From NCBI GenBank assembly GCA_041749255.1, contig JBGTBR010000028.1:71285-135284 (forward strand): 64,000 nt of DNA, written 5' to 3'. How positions within the stretch are numbered: position 1 is the first letter of the stretch; each line of letters opens with the position of its first letter. Origin of the DNA: JABDLO01 sp041749255 (GTDB lineage: Bacteria > Bacteroidota > Bacteroidia > Chitinophagales > Saprospiraceae). The translations under genes and the position numbers were made by a program. Positions 7,771 to 16,697 of the stretch are shown here, one piece after another. The notes beneath the pieces are model-generated. The model was not told the DNA's origin, did not search any database, and worked only from the letters and a program-made list of their open reading frames with translations.

Positions 7771-10398
7771 ATGGAAGATCATATAGTGTCCCTATCAGGG
7801 ATGTACAAAGAATATTTTTTAGATTACGCCTCTTATGTGATTCTGGAGAGGGCGGTACCGCACATTAATGACGGCTTGAAGCCAGTGCAACGGCGTATTT
7901 TGTTCAGTATGAGGCAGATGGATGATGGGCGATTCCATAAAGTGGCTAATATTATAGGGCAGACTATGCAATACCATCCTCATGGAGATGCAGCCATAGG
8001 GGATGCTCTTGTCAATCTCGGCCAAAAAGATTTGCTCATAGACTGTCAGGGCAACTGGGGGGATGTGAGAACAGGAGATTCTGCTGCTGCTTCCCGATAC
8101 ATAGAGGCACGACTTACAAAGTTTGCTTTAGAGGTAGTTTTCAACCCTCAGACTACTCAATGGCAGCTTTCTTATGACGGTCGAAAAAATGAACCCGTCA
8201 CCCTGCCTGTAAAATTTCCACTTCTTTTAGCTCAGGGTGTGGAAGGTATAGCTGTAGGATTAGCTACTAAAATACTTCCTCATAATTTTAATGAACTGAT
8301 CAAGGCATCCATCCAGATATTGGAAGAAAAAAAAGTGAAGGTCTATCCTGATTTTCAAACAGGGGGTTTAATAGATGTCAGTGAATACAGTGGTGGTAAG
8401 AGAGGAGGCAAAGTAAAAGTGAGGGCAAGGATTAATATTTTAGATAAGAACACCATAACTATAACAGAACTTCCATATGGAGTTACTACAGGCAATATGA
8501 TTGACAGCATTCTAAAGGCCAATGACAAGGGTCAGATTAAGATCAAAAAGATTTCTGATAACACGGCCAGGGATGTCGAGATCCTCATTGAGCTCATGCC
8601 AGGAATCTCCCCTGAAGTAACCATGGATGCTTTGTATGCATTTACTCAGTGCGAAGTGTCTATCTCTACCAATGCCTGTGTCATCATAGACAATAAACCT
8701 CACTTTCTTACCGTAGAGGAAATCTTACGTACAAGTACTGAGCAGACAAGAGAACTTCTAAAACGGGAATTGGAAATTAAGAAGAGTGAATTGGAAGAAA
8801 GGTGGCATATGGCCAGTCTTGAAAAAATATTTATCGAAAAACGCATTTACAGAGATATAGAAGAATGCGAAACCTGGGAATCAGTCATGACCACCATCGA
8901 TACCGGATTAAAGCTTTATATAGCTACACCCAGTGACAACATAGGCCCGGGGGAAACACGTCTGGTTTTAATGCGCAATGTAACCCAGGACGACATCATT
9001 AAACTCACGGAAATCCGGATTAAGAGAATATCGAAGTACAATACTTTTAAAGCCGATGAGCTTATAGCAAAAATAGAAGAGGAGCTGGAAGAAGTAAAAT
9101 ACCACCTCGCCCACATTACTGAATATACCATTTCCTGGTTTAAGAATTTATACGAAAAATACAGTCAGGGTAAAGAGAGAAAGACGGAAATTACTTCCTT
9201 TGAAAAAGTAGAGATTCAGCAAGTGGTTGCCAATAACGCAAAACTGTATGTGGACAGGAAGGAGGGATTTGTGGGCATGGGTTTGAAAAAAGATGAATTT
9301 GTGGCTGATTGTTCTGATATCGATGACGTGATTGTTTTCACCCGCGACGGTAAGTGCATCGTAACCCGAATTGCCGATAAGACTTTTACAGGAAAAAATA
9401 TCATTCACGTAGATGTATGGAAAAAGAATGATGAACGTACCACTTACAACATGATCTACCTCGATGACACAAATGGCAGATCCATGGCAAAGCGATTCAA
9501 TATAAGCTCTATAACAAGGGATAAGCCATACGAGCTTGCCAAAGGGGGAAAGAATACCAAAGTGTTATATTTTACTGCCAATGACAATGGTGAATCTGAA
9601 GTCGTTCAAGTTCAACTCACCCAATCCTGCACGGCGAAGAAGAAGATATTTGATTTCGATTTTGAAGAAATTGCTATAAAAGGGAGGGAGTCAAAAGGCA
9701 ATATCGTCACCCGGTATCCTGTCAGAAAAATCACTCAGATGTCAGTGGGTAAGTCTTCCCTGGGAGCCATGAAAATATGGATGGATGAAGTGAGCGGTAG
9801 GCTGAATACAGAGGAAAGAGGAAAGTATCTGGGAGCCTTTGATACCGGTGCAAAAATTTTGATCATGTATCATGATGGCACATACAAAGTGGAAGAATTG
9901 GATTTAGCCCGAAAGTTTGATCCTGCTAAGATTATGTATGTACACAGATATTATCCGGAACTACCCATTTCCGTTTTGTATTTTGAAGGGGAAAAGGGTT
10001 GGTCGATGGTCAAGCGATTTTTGATAGAAACAACTACTTTGGATCAATCTTTCCTGTTTATTTCGGAGGCCAGTGGATCAAAACTATATTTTGCCACTCA
10101 AAAGAAAAAACCAAAAGTCAAATACAGTTACAAGCAAAACAATCAAAAATTTGAGGAGGAGTTGGATTTCGAATCATTTATAGAGGTGAAAGGATGGAAA
10201 GCCATAGGTAACAAACTGGGTGATTTTAAAGTGCTTAAGGTCACAGATTTAACTCCTGAAACCAAAGAAAATATTACCGAGAGTGAAGATGAAGGGTCTA
10301 TTTTAAAAGTTCAAAAAAATACAGACCCAACATCTGATCCTGATCAAACCTCCAATGGAAAATACAAACCAGGCGATACCATTGAATTGGAATTCTAG
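7771..10398 (+). CDS. parC: DNA topoisomerase IV subunit A (ParC; GyrA-like type IIA topoisomerase)
   Basis: Cleaves and religates DNA to decatenate chromosomes, working with ParE as an A2B2 enzyme. The 875-residue protein starts at the ATG at 7771; the TTG three bases earlier is a less likely start. The N-terminal cleavage domain has LKPVQRRILFSM, HPHGDAAIGDA and the catalytic tyrosine Y110 in AAASRYIEARLT. A C-terminal beta-pinwheel domain follows from about residue 490. The GyrA-box (QRRGGRG type) is absent, which favours ParC over GyrA. The position equivalent to the main quinolone-contact serine is alanine (A74), while D78 keeps the acidic residue. ParE is not in this window. Confidence 0.9.
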   Translation: MEDHIVSLSGMYKEYFLDYASYVILERAVPHINDGLKPVQRRILFSMRQMDDGRFHKVANIIGQTMQYHPHGDAAIGDALVNLGQKDLLIDCQGNWGDVRTGDSAAASRYIEARLTKFALEVVFNPQTTQWQLSYDGRKNEPVTLPVKFPLLLAQGVEGIAVGLATKILPHNFNELIKASIQILEEKKVKVYPDFQTGGLIDVSEYSGGKRGGKVKVRARINILDKNTITITELPYGVTTGNMIDSILKANDKGQIKIKKISDNTARDVEILIELMPGISPEVTMDALYAFTQCEVSISTNACVIIDNKPHFLTVEEILRTSTEQTRELLKRELEIKKSELEERWHMASLEKIFIEKRIYRDIEECETWESVMTTIDTGLKLYIATPSDNIGPGETRLVLMRNVTQDDIIKLTEIRIKRISKYNTFKADELIAKIEEELEEVKYHLAHITEYTISWFKNLYEKYSQGKERKTEITSFEKVEIQQVVANNAKLYVDRKEGFVGMGLKKDEFVADCSDIDDVIVFTRDGKCIVTRIADKTFTGKNIIHVDVWKKNDERTTYNMIYLDDTNGRSMAKRFNISSITRDKPYELAKGGKNTKVLYFTANDNGESEVVQVQLTQSCTAKKKIFDFDFEEIAIKGRESKGNIVTRYPVRKITQMSVGKSSLGAMKIWMDEVSGRLNTEERGKYLGAFDTGAKILIMYHDGTYKVEELDLARKFDPAKIMYVHRYYPELPISVLYFEGEKGWSMVKRFLIETTTLDQSFLFISEASGSKLYFATQKKKPKVKYSYKQNNQKFEEELDFESFIEVKGWKAIGNKLGDFKVLKVTDLTPETKENITESEDEGSILKVQKNTDPTSDPDQTSNGKYKPGDTIELEF

Positions 10399-10583
10399 AT
10401 AATTATATTTTAAGTAGCTTCTCAGCTATCTCCAAAGGGGTAAAATTTTGTCAAACTGAATATCAAGAAAGGTTTCATAAAATTGATATGTGTAAGATAG
10501 TCGGTGAATGAAATTAAACCTTAAAAAAGTAAATCTGATTAATGATACTAAGCATCCATTACATTTTCTATCGTATAACACAT

Positions 10584-11714
10584 TCAATATAAAGTAATTT
10601 TATGTAATGTAAATAAACCTTCTTTTAAAGTATTGGAATAGGTCATTTGAAGTGGCTGCAGATAAAGTGAAGAATCTATATTGAACCAGGAATATTGGTA
10701 ATATGATTTTTCACCTAAAGGTATTTCGTTTAAATAATTAAATTGAATGTCATATACATCTAACTTTAAAGATTTTTCAAGAAGTGGATTGGAAACCTTG
10801 ACATTAAAATCGGCTTTATCCCAAATAATTCTTGTATAATAGGTGTCCGAAATTTTCTCCAGTTGATTATAGAAAGCATTTTCTGTTGCATGTATTTCAG
10901 GAGCATATGGAATGGATTGATCTAACAAAGGTTTGTGCACCATTGAAGATACAACCGGAACCTGTACAATATTATAGTTGACAAGGTCAAGAGAATAGGT
11001 TATTGGTGAATAAACCTGATTCAGAAATACCTTATTATCGTATGGCTTGGAAATAGTTGGAACACATAAATAACCAAATTCACCCTTAGATAAAAAGTTT
11101 TCAGTGTGAAAAAAAGGTATTGAAGTCAAAGTTAGAGAATCTAAAGAAAAAATACTGACGAAAGAAATGTCATTTTTGTATGGTTCATTGTAATGATTTC
11201 TAAATAAAATGCAATTAGCTTTACTGTTATAATACAATCTGAAGTGATGGTCTATCACAGGAAAACTTTCCCATATTTCATCCCTGAATATGTTTAAAAA
11301 ATTAAATTTTGTGACAATATTGCTTTCATCATCAATAATGAATAATTGGAATAGTTGGTTGTCAAAAACAAATATGGAATCTAAATTATGGATATGAAAT
11401 CCATCAATATTGACAATGGCTTCAGGTCCATTTCTGTTTAAACTAATTCGTTTCTCAAATTTAAGATGAGAAAGATTATATATATCAATGCTATGCATTG
11501 TATGATTATAACCTCCAAAAAAGGTAATATTTTCCTTGTTTTTAAACGTTGAAAAATTGAGATAGTTATTAGGAGATGACAAGTCGACTTCAATATGTAA
11601 TGTATCTATAGTAAATTCAATATTTTTATACCCTTCTTTATTATTCTTGTCTGTACAGGATACAATCCAAAGTAACAATAAAATGATGATAAAAAAGCCT
11701 CTTACTGCGTTCAT
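10584..11714 (-). CDS. Lipoprotein with beta-propeller-like repeats (DUF4221/6-bladed propeller type)
   Basis: A 376-residue exported protein. Residues 1-20 form a lipoprotein signal with lipobox IVSC, so it should be anchored at the cell envelope. The rest is rich in beta strands with recurring aromatic-aspartate motifs (FTIDTLHIEVDL, SIDIYNLSHLKF, IFVFDNQLFQLFIID), as in the Bacteroidota DUF4221 or 6-bladed propeller lipoproteins. It lies 140 bp downstream of a small cysteine-rich secreted peptide on the same strand. This pairing resembles the NVEALA-peptide/propeller arrangement. Function is unknown; family assignment is by resemblance only. Confidence 0.65.
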   Translation of the reverse strand: MNAVRGFFIIILLLLWIVSCTDKNNKEGYKNIEFTIDTLHIEVDLSSPNNYLNFSTFKNKENITFFGGYNHTMHSIDIYNLSHLKFEKRISLNRNGPEAIVNIDGFHIHNLDSIFVFDNQLFQLFIIDDESNIVTKFNFLNIFRDEIWESFPVIDHHFRLYYNSKANCILFRNHYNEPYKNDISFVSIFSLDSLTLTSIPFFHTENFLSKGEFGYLCVPTISKPYDNKVFLNQVYSPITYSLDLVNYNIVQVPVVSSMVHKPLLDQSIPYAPEIHATENAFYNQLEKISDTYYTRIIWDKADFNVKVSNPLLEKSLKLDVYDIQFNYLNEIPLGEKSYYQYSWFNIDSSLYLQPLQMTYSNTLKEGLFTLHKITLY

Positions 11715-11797
11715 TTTGTGTTTTTAAATTTGATGTGTGATTCCAAGTTTGTACAAACGTTTTTTTTATTCTTATAAATAAATTATAAAAATGAAAT

Positions 11798-11833
11798 GTG
11801 ACTGACTCAGTTATTGATATGGGTCAGTCACAC
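11798..11833 (-). terminator. Hairpin between the cysteine-rich peptide gene and the propeller lipoprotein gene
   Basis: TGTGACTGAC (11798-11807) and GTCAGTCACA (11824-11833) form a perfect 10-bp stem with a 16-base loop. On the minus strand it is followed by an AT-rich run with TTT and TTTTT interrupted by CA. This could attenuate transcription from the peptide gene into the lipoprotein gene, giving more peptide than propeller protein. Confidence 0.45.
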
Positions 11834-11854
11834 ATTCCGGCCTACATTTAAATT

Positions 11855-12082
11855 CTATTCGCTAAAAGCTTGATCATCACATTCTTTCTTTTGTTCGCAT
11901 GCTTCGTAATTGCCTGAAGATGTACATCCAGAATAACCTTGTTGCAAGCTACACCATGTTTTTTTACATTCTAGCGGAGGTAAAGGTCCAATTCTTTCTG
12001 CACAAATTGCTCCAAAAACAGCACAAACCCAAAATGAGAGAATTAAAAAAGTAATGATTTTGATAATAGATTTTGTTTTCAT
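11855..12082 (-). CDS. Small secreted cysteine-rich peptide (NVEALA-like arrangement)
   Basis: A 75-residue precursor. Residues 1-25 are a clear signal peptide (basic KTKSIIK, hydrophobic core, small residues near VFGA). The mature part of about 50 residues holds six cysteines (C27, C39, C44, C53, C62, C68), an even number suited to three disulfides in the periplasm or outside the cell. It precedes a propeller-type lipoprotein gene on the same strand. NVEALA-family peptides of Bacteroidota are similarly small, cysteine-containing and adjacent to propeller proteins, but the literal NVEALA motif is not present here. Function unknown. Confidence 0.65.
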   Translation of the reverse strand: MKTKSIIKIITFLILSFWVCAVFGAICAERIGPLPPLECKKTWCSLQQGYSGCTSSGNYEACEQKKECDDQAFSE

Positions 12083-12236
12083 GTAGCTTAATTTAATAGA
12101 TTAAAAAATACTTTTAACCCCCAAGTATACACACACACACACATATCAAAATATTTGAATACATTTTTTTTTATTCTCAGTAATTTCAGAGCTAATGCCT
12201 TATTATACTTTTAAGAATTTTTTCATTTAAAAACCT

Positions 12237-13238
12237 TCATATCAGCTCCCTCACCTTTCGTATTTTATCCACAAGTTGAAAAGACTGTCTGTAGTCGAGG
12301 GTTTGCTGACCGTCACTGAATGCTTTTTCGGGGCATTCGTGTACTTCCATGATGATACCATCAGCTCCTGCAACTGCTGAAGCCAATGCGATCTTATCCA
12401 CGTATTTCCTCACGCCTATACCGTGCGAAGGATCGGCTACTACCGGTAAATGCGATCTGTCTTTTAAAATAGCGATGGCGTTAATGTCCATGGTATTTCT
12501 GTATGCCGTCTCAAAGGTTCTAATACCTCGTTCACAGAGTATAATTTTTTCATTGCCGTTGCTAAATATATACTCTGCTGATTGCAATAGTTCTTCAATA
12601 GTGCCCGACATCCCCCTTTTTAATAATACCGGTTTATCCACTTTGCCCAATTCGTCCAACAGGTTAAAATTTTGACTGTTCCTGGCACCTACCTGGAATA
12701 TATCCACGTAATCGTGCATTTCCTCTATTTGCGATACCTGCATCACTTCCGTTATGATCCTGATACCATTTTCCCGGGCTTTGCGGTGCCAGATCTTCAG
12801 TCCTTCCATACCCAGGCCACGAAAAGAGTAGGGAGAACTCCGTGGTTTGAATACACCTCCCCGCATGATGTGTATGTTTTGTTCCTTTAAGTGGCGCAGA
12901 GTACTTTCTATTTGCTCTTCACTTTCGATCGAACACGGACCGGCCATTATCTGAAAATGACCATCGCCGATTTTAATTCCATCGCCAAGATCTATTGAGG
13001 TTTTACCTACTTTCCACTTAGTAGAGACAAGTTTATACGGGTCGCTTACTTTATGAATATCTCTTACCCCCTCCATTGAGCCAATTTCACGCAAATCGAT
13101 CTCTTTCTTTCCAATACATACCAGGTAAGATCTAAATTGGGTCTTTACCTCATTGAATGAATACCCTAGCATTTTTACCTTTTTTTCAATGTCAGTTCGG
13201 GACTGATTGCTAATATTTGATTTGAATTGTATAATCAT
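12237..13238 (-). CDS. aroF: 3-deoxy-7-phosphoheptulonate (DAHP) synthase, type I-beta with N-terminal regulatory domain
   Basis: Condenses phosphoenolpyruvate and erythrose 4-phosphate, the first step of the shikimate pathway. Residues 1-70 form a small ferredoxin-like domain, as in Thermotoga-type enzymes where it mediates feedback control. The TIM barrel follows with AGPCSIES (metal-binding Cys), GVFKPRSSPYSFRG, LLKRGMSGT, DPSHGIGVRKY (metal-binding His) and IIMEVHECP. At 333 residues it matches that class. It is the last gene of the trp operon, overlapping trpA by 4 bp. Its expression should therefore follow the trp attenuator as well as any allosteric control. Symbol assigned by function. 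Confidence 0.92.
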   Translation of the reverse strand: MIIQFKSNISNQSRTDIEKKVKMLGYSFNEVKTQFRSYLVCIGKKEIDLREIGSMEGVRDIHKVSDPYKLVSTKWKVGKTSIDLGDGIKIGDGHFQIMAGPCSIESEEQIESTLRHLKEQNIHIMRGGVFKPRSSPYSFRGLGMEGLKIWHRKARENGIRIITEVMQVSQIEEMHDYVDIFQVGARNSQNFNLLDELGKVDKPVLLKRGMSGTIEELLQSAEYIFSNGNEKIILCERGIRTFETAYRNTMDINAIAILKDRSHLPVVADPSHGIGVRKYVDKIALASAVAGADGIIMEVHECPEKAFSDGQQTLDYRQSFQLVDKIRKVRELI

Positions 13239-14023
13239 GGTCTGATACTTTGTATAAATGATGGAATAGCGGATTGAAATGGTTTACCTTCTCCTAAGAC
13301 CCGGATAAAAGCACTGCCGATGATAGCTCCATGACTGTAAGCACATGCGGTGAGATAACTCTGCCGGTCATGAATACCAAAACCAATTAAAGTAGGACTT
13401 TTAAGACTCATTCCTTTTATTCGTTTAAACCAGGCTTTCTGTTGCTCAGATAAGGTTTGGCTTTTGCCTGTAATGGAGCTTTGAGATACGACATATATAA
13501 ATGCCGTACTTAGGCGATCAGCCATTGCAATCCTCTCTTCGCTTGTCATGGGTGATATCAGAAAACTGATGGCCATTCCGTACTCTTTGAAAAAATCCTG
13601 ATATTCCCTTTCAAAAATATCCATAGGCAGATCAGGGATGATCATCCCGTCGATTCCGGCAACGGAGGCATCGTTTAGAAATCTGCCTATACCGTACTGC
13701 AAAACCTGATTGTAGTATCCCATAAGGATAATAGGGATGGAAGTCAACTTTCTGACTTTAGTCACCTGTTCGAATAATAGAGAGACCCTCATACCATTTT
13801 TGAGTGCCACTTCACTACTTTGCTGTATGGTCAGTCCATCAGCAAGTGGATCTGAATAGGGCATGCCCAATTCTATGAGATCCACCCCCGATTTTTCAAG
13901 TAGGAGAATGATCTCTTCAGTACTATCTAAATCAGGATAACCGGCTGTAAAATATACGTTAAGTATATCACCCCCTTTCTTGATAATGGTTTTGCGTATT
14001 CTGTTTTCAAATGTTGTTGTCAT
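13235..14023 (-). CDS. trpA: Tryptophan synthase alpha chain
   Basis: Cleaves indole-3-glycerol phosphate to indole and glyceraldehyde 3-phosphate; the indole is channelled to TrpB. The 262-residue length is normal. The catalytic acids are present as E51 (LIELGMPYSDP) and D62 (PLADGLTIQQ), and the phosphate-binding end has GFGIHDRQ and GAIIGSAFIR. It overlaps trpB upstream and the DAHP synthase gene downstream by 4 bp each (ATGA type), indicating translational coupling through the end of the operon. Confidence 0.96.
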   Translation of the reverse strand: MTTTFENRIRKTIIKKGGDILNVYFTAGYPDLDSTEEIILLLEKSGVDLIELGMPYSDPLADGLTIQQSSEVALKNGMRVSLLFEQVTKVRKLTSIPIILMGYYNQVLQYGIGRFLNDASVAGIDGMIIPDLPMDIFEREYQDFFKEYGMAISFLISPMTSEERIAMADRLSTAFIYVVSQSSITGKSQTLSEQQKAWFKRIKGMSLKSPTLIGFGIHDRQSYLTACAYSHGAIIGSAFIRVLGEGKPFQSAIPSFIQSIRP

Positions 14024-15234
14024 ATCACACCACTATTTTTTGTATTGATATAGTCTAAAAAAGTGTCGAGATCTTTATCCCCTCTTCCCGAGAGACTAAT
14101 GACCACATGATCGCTTTTTTTAAATGAAAGGTGCTTGAGAATTGCGAGAGCATGGGCGGTTTCCAATGCCGGGATGATGCCTTCTTCTTTCGAGAGTTGT
14201 AAAACGGCTTCCATTGCTTCGTCATCTGTAGCAGCATAAACGGTGGCACGTCCGCTTTTGATCAAATGCGCATGTAATGGTCCTATACCCGGGTAGTCTA
14301 ATCCGGCAGACATCGAATACGGTTCTGTGATCTGCCCATCTTCAGTCTGCATGAGCAAAGTCTGGCATCCATGGATAATTCCTTTAGTACCTAATATACT
14401 GGTAGCAGCTGAATGACCGGAATCAATGCCTTTACCGGCTGCTTCTGCCAAAACAAGTTTTACTGCTTCCTTTTCGAGAAAGTGATAAAAAGCACCTGCT
14501 GCATTGCTGCCACCCCCTACACATGCTATGATGTAGTCGGGGTTTTCACTTCCGGTTTTTTCTTTCAGTTGCCATCTTATTTCTTCAGAGATGACTGCCT
14601 GAAAACGTGTGACCAAATCGGGGTAGGGGTGAGGCCCTATGGCGGAACCAATAATATAATGTGTGGATTCAGCATGGTTGATCCAGTCTCTGATGGCTTC
14701 ATTGGTAGCATCCTTAAGCGTTTTGCTTCCACTTTTTGCGGGCATAACGGTAGCACCCAGCATTTTCATGCGTGCTACATTGGGTGCTTGCCTTTTGATG
14801 TCCACTTCGCCCATATAAATTATGCACTCGACACCCATGAGAGCGCATACTGTAGCGGTAGCTACTCCGTGCTGACCTGCTCCGGTTTCTGCAATAATCC
14901 TTTTCTTCCCCAATCGTTGAGCCAGTAGAATCTGACCTACTGTATTATTGATTTTGTGAGCCCCTGTATGATTGAGATCTTCCCTTTTCAAATAAATATT
15001 TGCCCGATATTTGGCTGACATTTTTTTTGCAAGATATAAAGGTGAAGGTCGCCCCACATAATCGCGTAAAAGAATATTAAATTCCTTTATAAATTCAGGT
15101 TCAGAAGTTATATCCAGGTATACGCGTCTTAATTCTTCAACATTAGCGTACAACATTTCTGGTATAAAAGCACCACCAAAATCACCGTAAAATCCTTTAT
15201 CGTCTGGATGGTAAGATATGGTATTGGATATCAT
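14020..15234 (-). CDS. trpB: Tryptophan synthase beta chain
   Basis: PLP enzyme that joins indole with serine to give tryptophan. The 404-residue protein contains REDLNHTGAHKINN with the PLP lysine K94, the GGGSNAAG phosphate-binding loop, and the C-terminal SGRGDKD serine motif. It begins one base after trpF ends and overlaps trpA by 4 bp, so TrpA and TrpB should be made in equal amounts for the alpha2beta2 complex. All catalytic residues seen are intact. Confidence 0.97.
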   Translation of the reverse strand: MISNTISYHPDDKGFYGDFGGAFIPEMLYANVEELRRVYLDITSEPEFIKEFNILLRDYVGRPSPLYLAKKMSAKYRANIYLKREDLNHTGAHKINNTVGQILLAQRLGKKRIIAETGAGQHGVATATVCALMGVECIIYMGEVDIKRQAPNVARMKMLGATVMPAKSGSKTLKDATNEAIRDWINHAESTHYIIGSAIGPHPYPDLVTRFQAVISEEIRWQLKEKTGSENPDYIIACVGGGSNAAGAFYHFLEKEAVKLVLAEAAGKGIDSGHSAATSILGTKGIIHGCQTLLMQTEDGQITEPYSMSAGLDYPGIGPLHAHLIKSGRATVYAATDDEAMEAVLQLSKEEGIIPALETAHALAILKHLSFKKSDHVVISLSGRGDKDLDTFLDYINTKNSGVI

Positions 15235-15235
15235 G

Positions 15236-15850
15236 TTATAGATTTTTATTTTTTATACGGGAAACAAAATCCCGGATCAGATTTACATCCTTTCTGCCAG
15301 GCTCAATTTCAAACCGGCTGTTTATATCTGCTCCTGCAAATTGAGGATGTTGAATGGAAAGCAATTCCCCGGCATCCATAATCCCTATGCCGCCAGCCAG
15401 TAAAAACGGCACATCTCCTTTGTATTGGTCGAGATAATCCCAGTTAAATTTTAATCCAGAACCTCCGTGTTGGGAAGTTTTAGTGTCAAACAAAAGGTAT
15501 TTTACAGATGAATATAAGTTAGCCCGATTAAGATCTTGTAATTCACGTACAGAGATGGCTTTTACAATTGGAATATGGGCAGCAAGCTCATCACAGAATC
15601 CAGGGCTTTCCTCTCCATGGAGCTGAGCCAAATCTAAATTGTACTGGTCTTTATAGTTTAGAATCTCAGTCATTCCGGCATTGACAAATACTCCTACCCT
15701 CGAAATGTGGGAAGGTAGATAGGTCACATCAATATGCTCTGCAAACCTGCTGGAAAGCTTGTAAAAATTAATACCGATCATGTCAATGTCAACTGTGGCA
15801 ATCTCTTTTAAGTTGTCATTGTATTTTATTCCACATACTTTAATAATCAT
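15236..15850 (-). CDS. trpF: Phosphoribosylanthranilate isomerase
   Basis: Isomerises N-(5-phosphoribosyl)anthranilate to the ribulose derivative used by TrpC. The 204-residue TIM barrel begins IIKVCGIKYND, with the catalytic cysteine near residue 6, and has LFDTKTSQHGGSG with the catalytic aspartate. FLLAGGIG forms the phosphate site. It is a separate protein here, not fused to TrpC. It overlaps trpC by 4 bp and is one base from trpB. Confidence 0.95.
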   Translation of the reverse strand: MIIKVCGIKYNDNLKEIATVDIDMIGINFYKLSSRFAEHIDVTYLPSHISRVGVFVNAGMTEILNYKDQYNLDLAQLHGEESPGFCDELAAHIPIVKAISVRELQDLNRANLYSSVKYLLFDTKTSQHGGSGLKFNWDYLDQYKGDVPFLLAGGIGIMDAGELLSIQHPQFAGADINSRFEIEPGRKDVNLIRDFVSRIKNKNL

Positions 15851-16647
15851 GTTGCATTAGATTTTTGTTTGACCTCATCAATGAATAGTTTGCAGGCCAT
15901 ACCGGGTGAGGGCTCTTTCATAAAAAGTTCACCAATGAGAAAACCGTTGTAACCAGCCTCTTTTAAATGTATAATCTCGTCAGCTGTACGTATTCCGCTT
16001 TCTGAAACCTTAACCTTGTCAAAGGGTAATTGATCAATTAATGAGTAGGAAAATTTAAGATCAGTTGTAAATGAACTCAAGTCCCGATTATTGACGCCGA
16101 CGATATCGACTTCATCGCAAAGTTTGTCAAGCTGGGGTGCTGAATGCAATTCCATAAGTACTTCCATCCCCAGTGATTTGGCAATTCCTGCCAAATTTTT
16201 TATTGATCTTTTGTCCAGTATTTCTGCTATGAGCAAAATGGCATCTGCCCCGATACTTCGTGCCTCTATAATCTGATATTCTTCTAAAATAAAATCTTTC
16301 CTGAGGATGGGGCAAAAATTAAACTTGCGCGCTTTAGTCAAATCATGTGAAGTTCCACCAAAGAATTTTTCGTCTGTCAAGACAGATAGTGCCGATGCAC
16401 CAGCCTGCATATAACCTATGGTAACTTCCTCGACATCTGCATACAAATTGATAGAGGAGACTGAAGGAGACCGCCTTTTAAATTCTGCAATAATTCCCGA
16501 CTTATCATCCCGGAGTATATATTTGCACAGGGATACTGTTTCCGTTTTGAAATAAGTGGATTTTTCCAATAAAGGTATGGGAAATAAAGATTCACGCAAA
16601 TCGACTTCCTTTTTTTTCTCTTCAACTATGGTTTTCAGAATGTGCAT
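15847..16647 (-). CDS. trpC: Indole-3-glycerol phosphate synthase
   Basis: Closes the indole ring to give indole-3-glycerol phosphate. The 266-residue TIM barrel shows the family pattern: GIIAEFKRRSPSV with the catalytic lysine, ILRKDFILEEYQI, VNNRDLSSF and KVSESGIRT. It lies 50 bp after trpD, the widest internal gap in the operon, and overlaps trpF by 4 bp. No internal promoter was recognised in the gap. Confidence 0.96.
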   Translation of the reverse strand: MHILKTIVEEKKKEVDLRESLFPIPLLEKSTYFKTETVSLCKYILRDDKSGIIAEFKRRSPSVSSINLYADVEEVTIGYMQAGASALSVLTDEKFFGGTSHDLTKARKFNFCPILRKDFILEEYQIIEARSIGADAILLIAEILDKRSIKNLAGIAKSLGMEVLMELHSAPQLDKLCDEVDIVGVNNRDLSSFTTDLKFSYSLIDQLPFDKVKVSESGIRTADEIIHLKEAGYNGFLIGELFMKEPSPGMACKLFIDEVKQKSNAT

Positions 16648-16697
16648 ACTTTATATATTTGTTTTATGTCCTTGATTCAAAATTCCTTCATTGCGAT

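Noticed and set aside
12129..12142. (AC)7 dinucleotide run upstream of the cysteine-rich peptide gene
   Set aside because: Short simple repeat; no sign that it spaces a promoter, so not reported as regulatory.
14413..14928. 171-codon open frame antisense to trpB
   Set aside because: Entirely inside trpB on the other strand, cysteine-rich and without family features; a shadow of trpB codon use.
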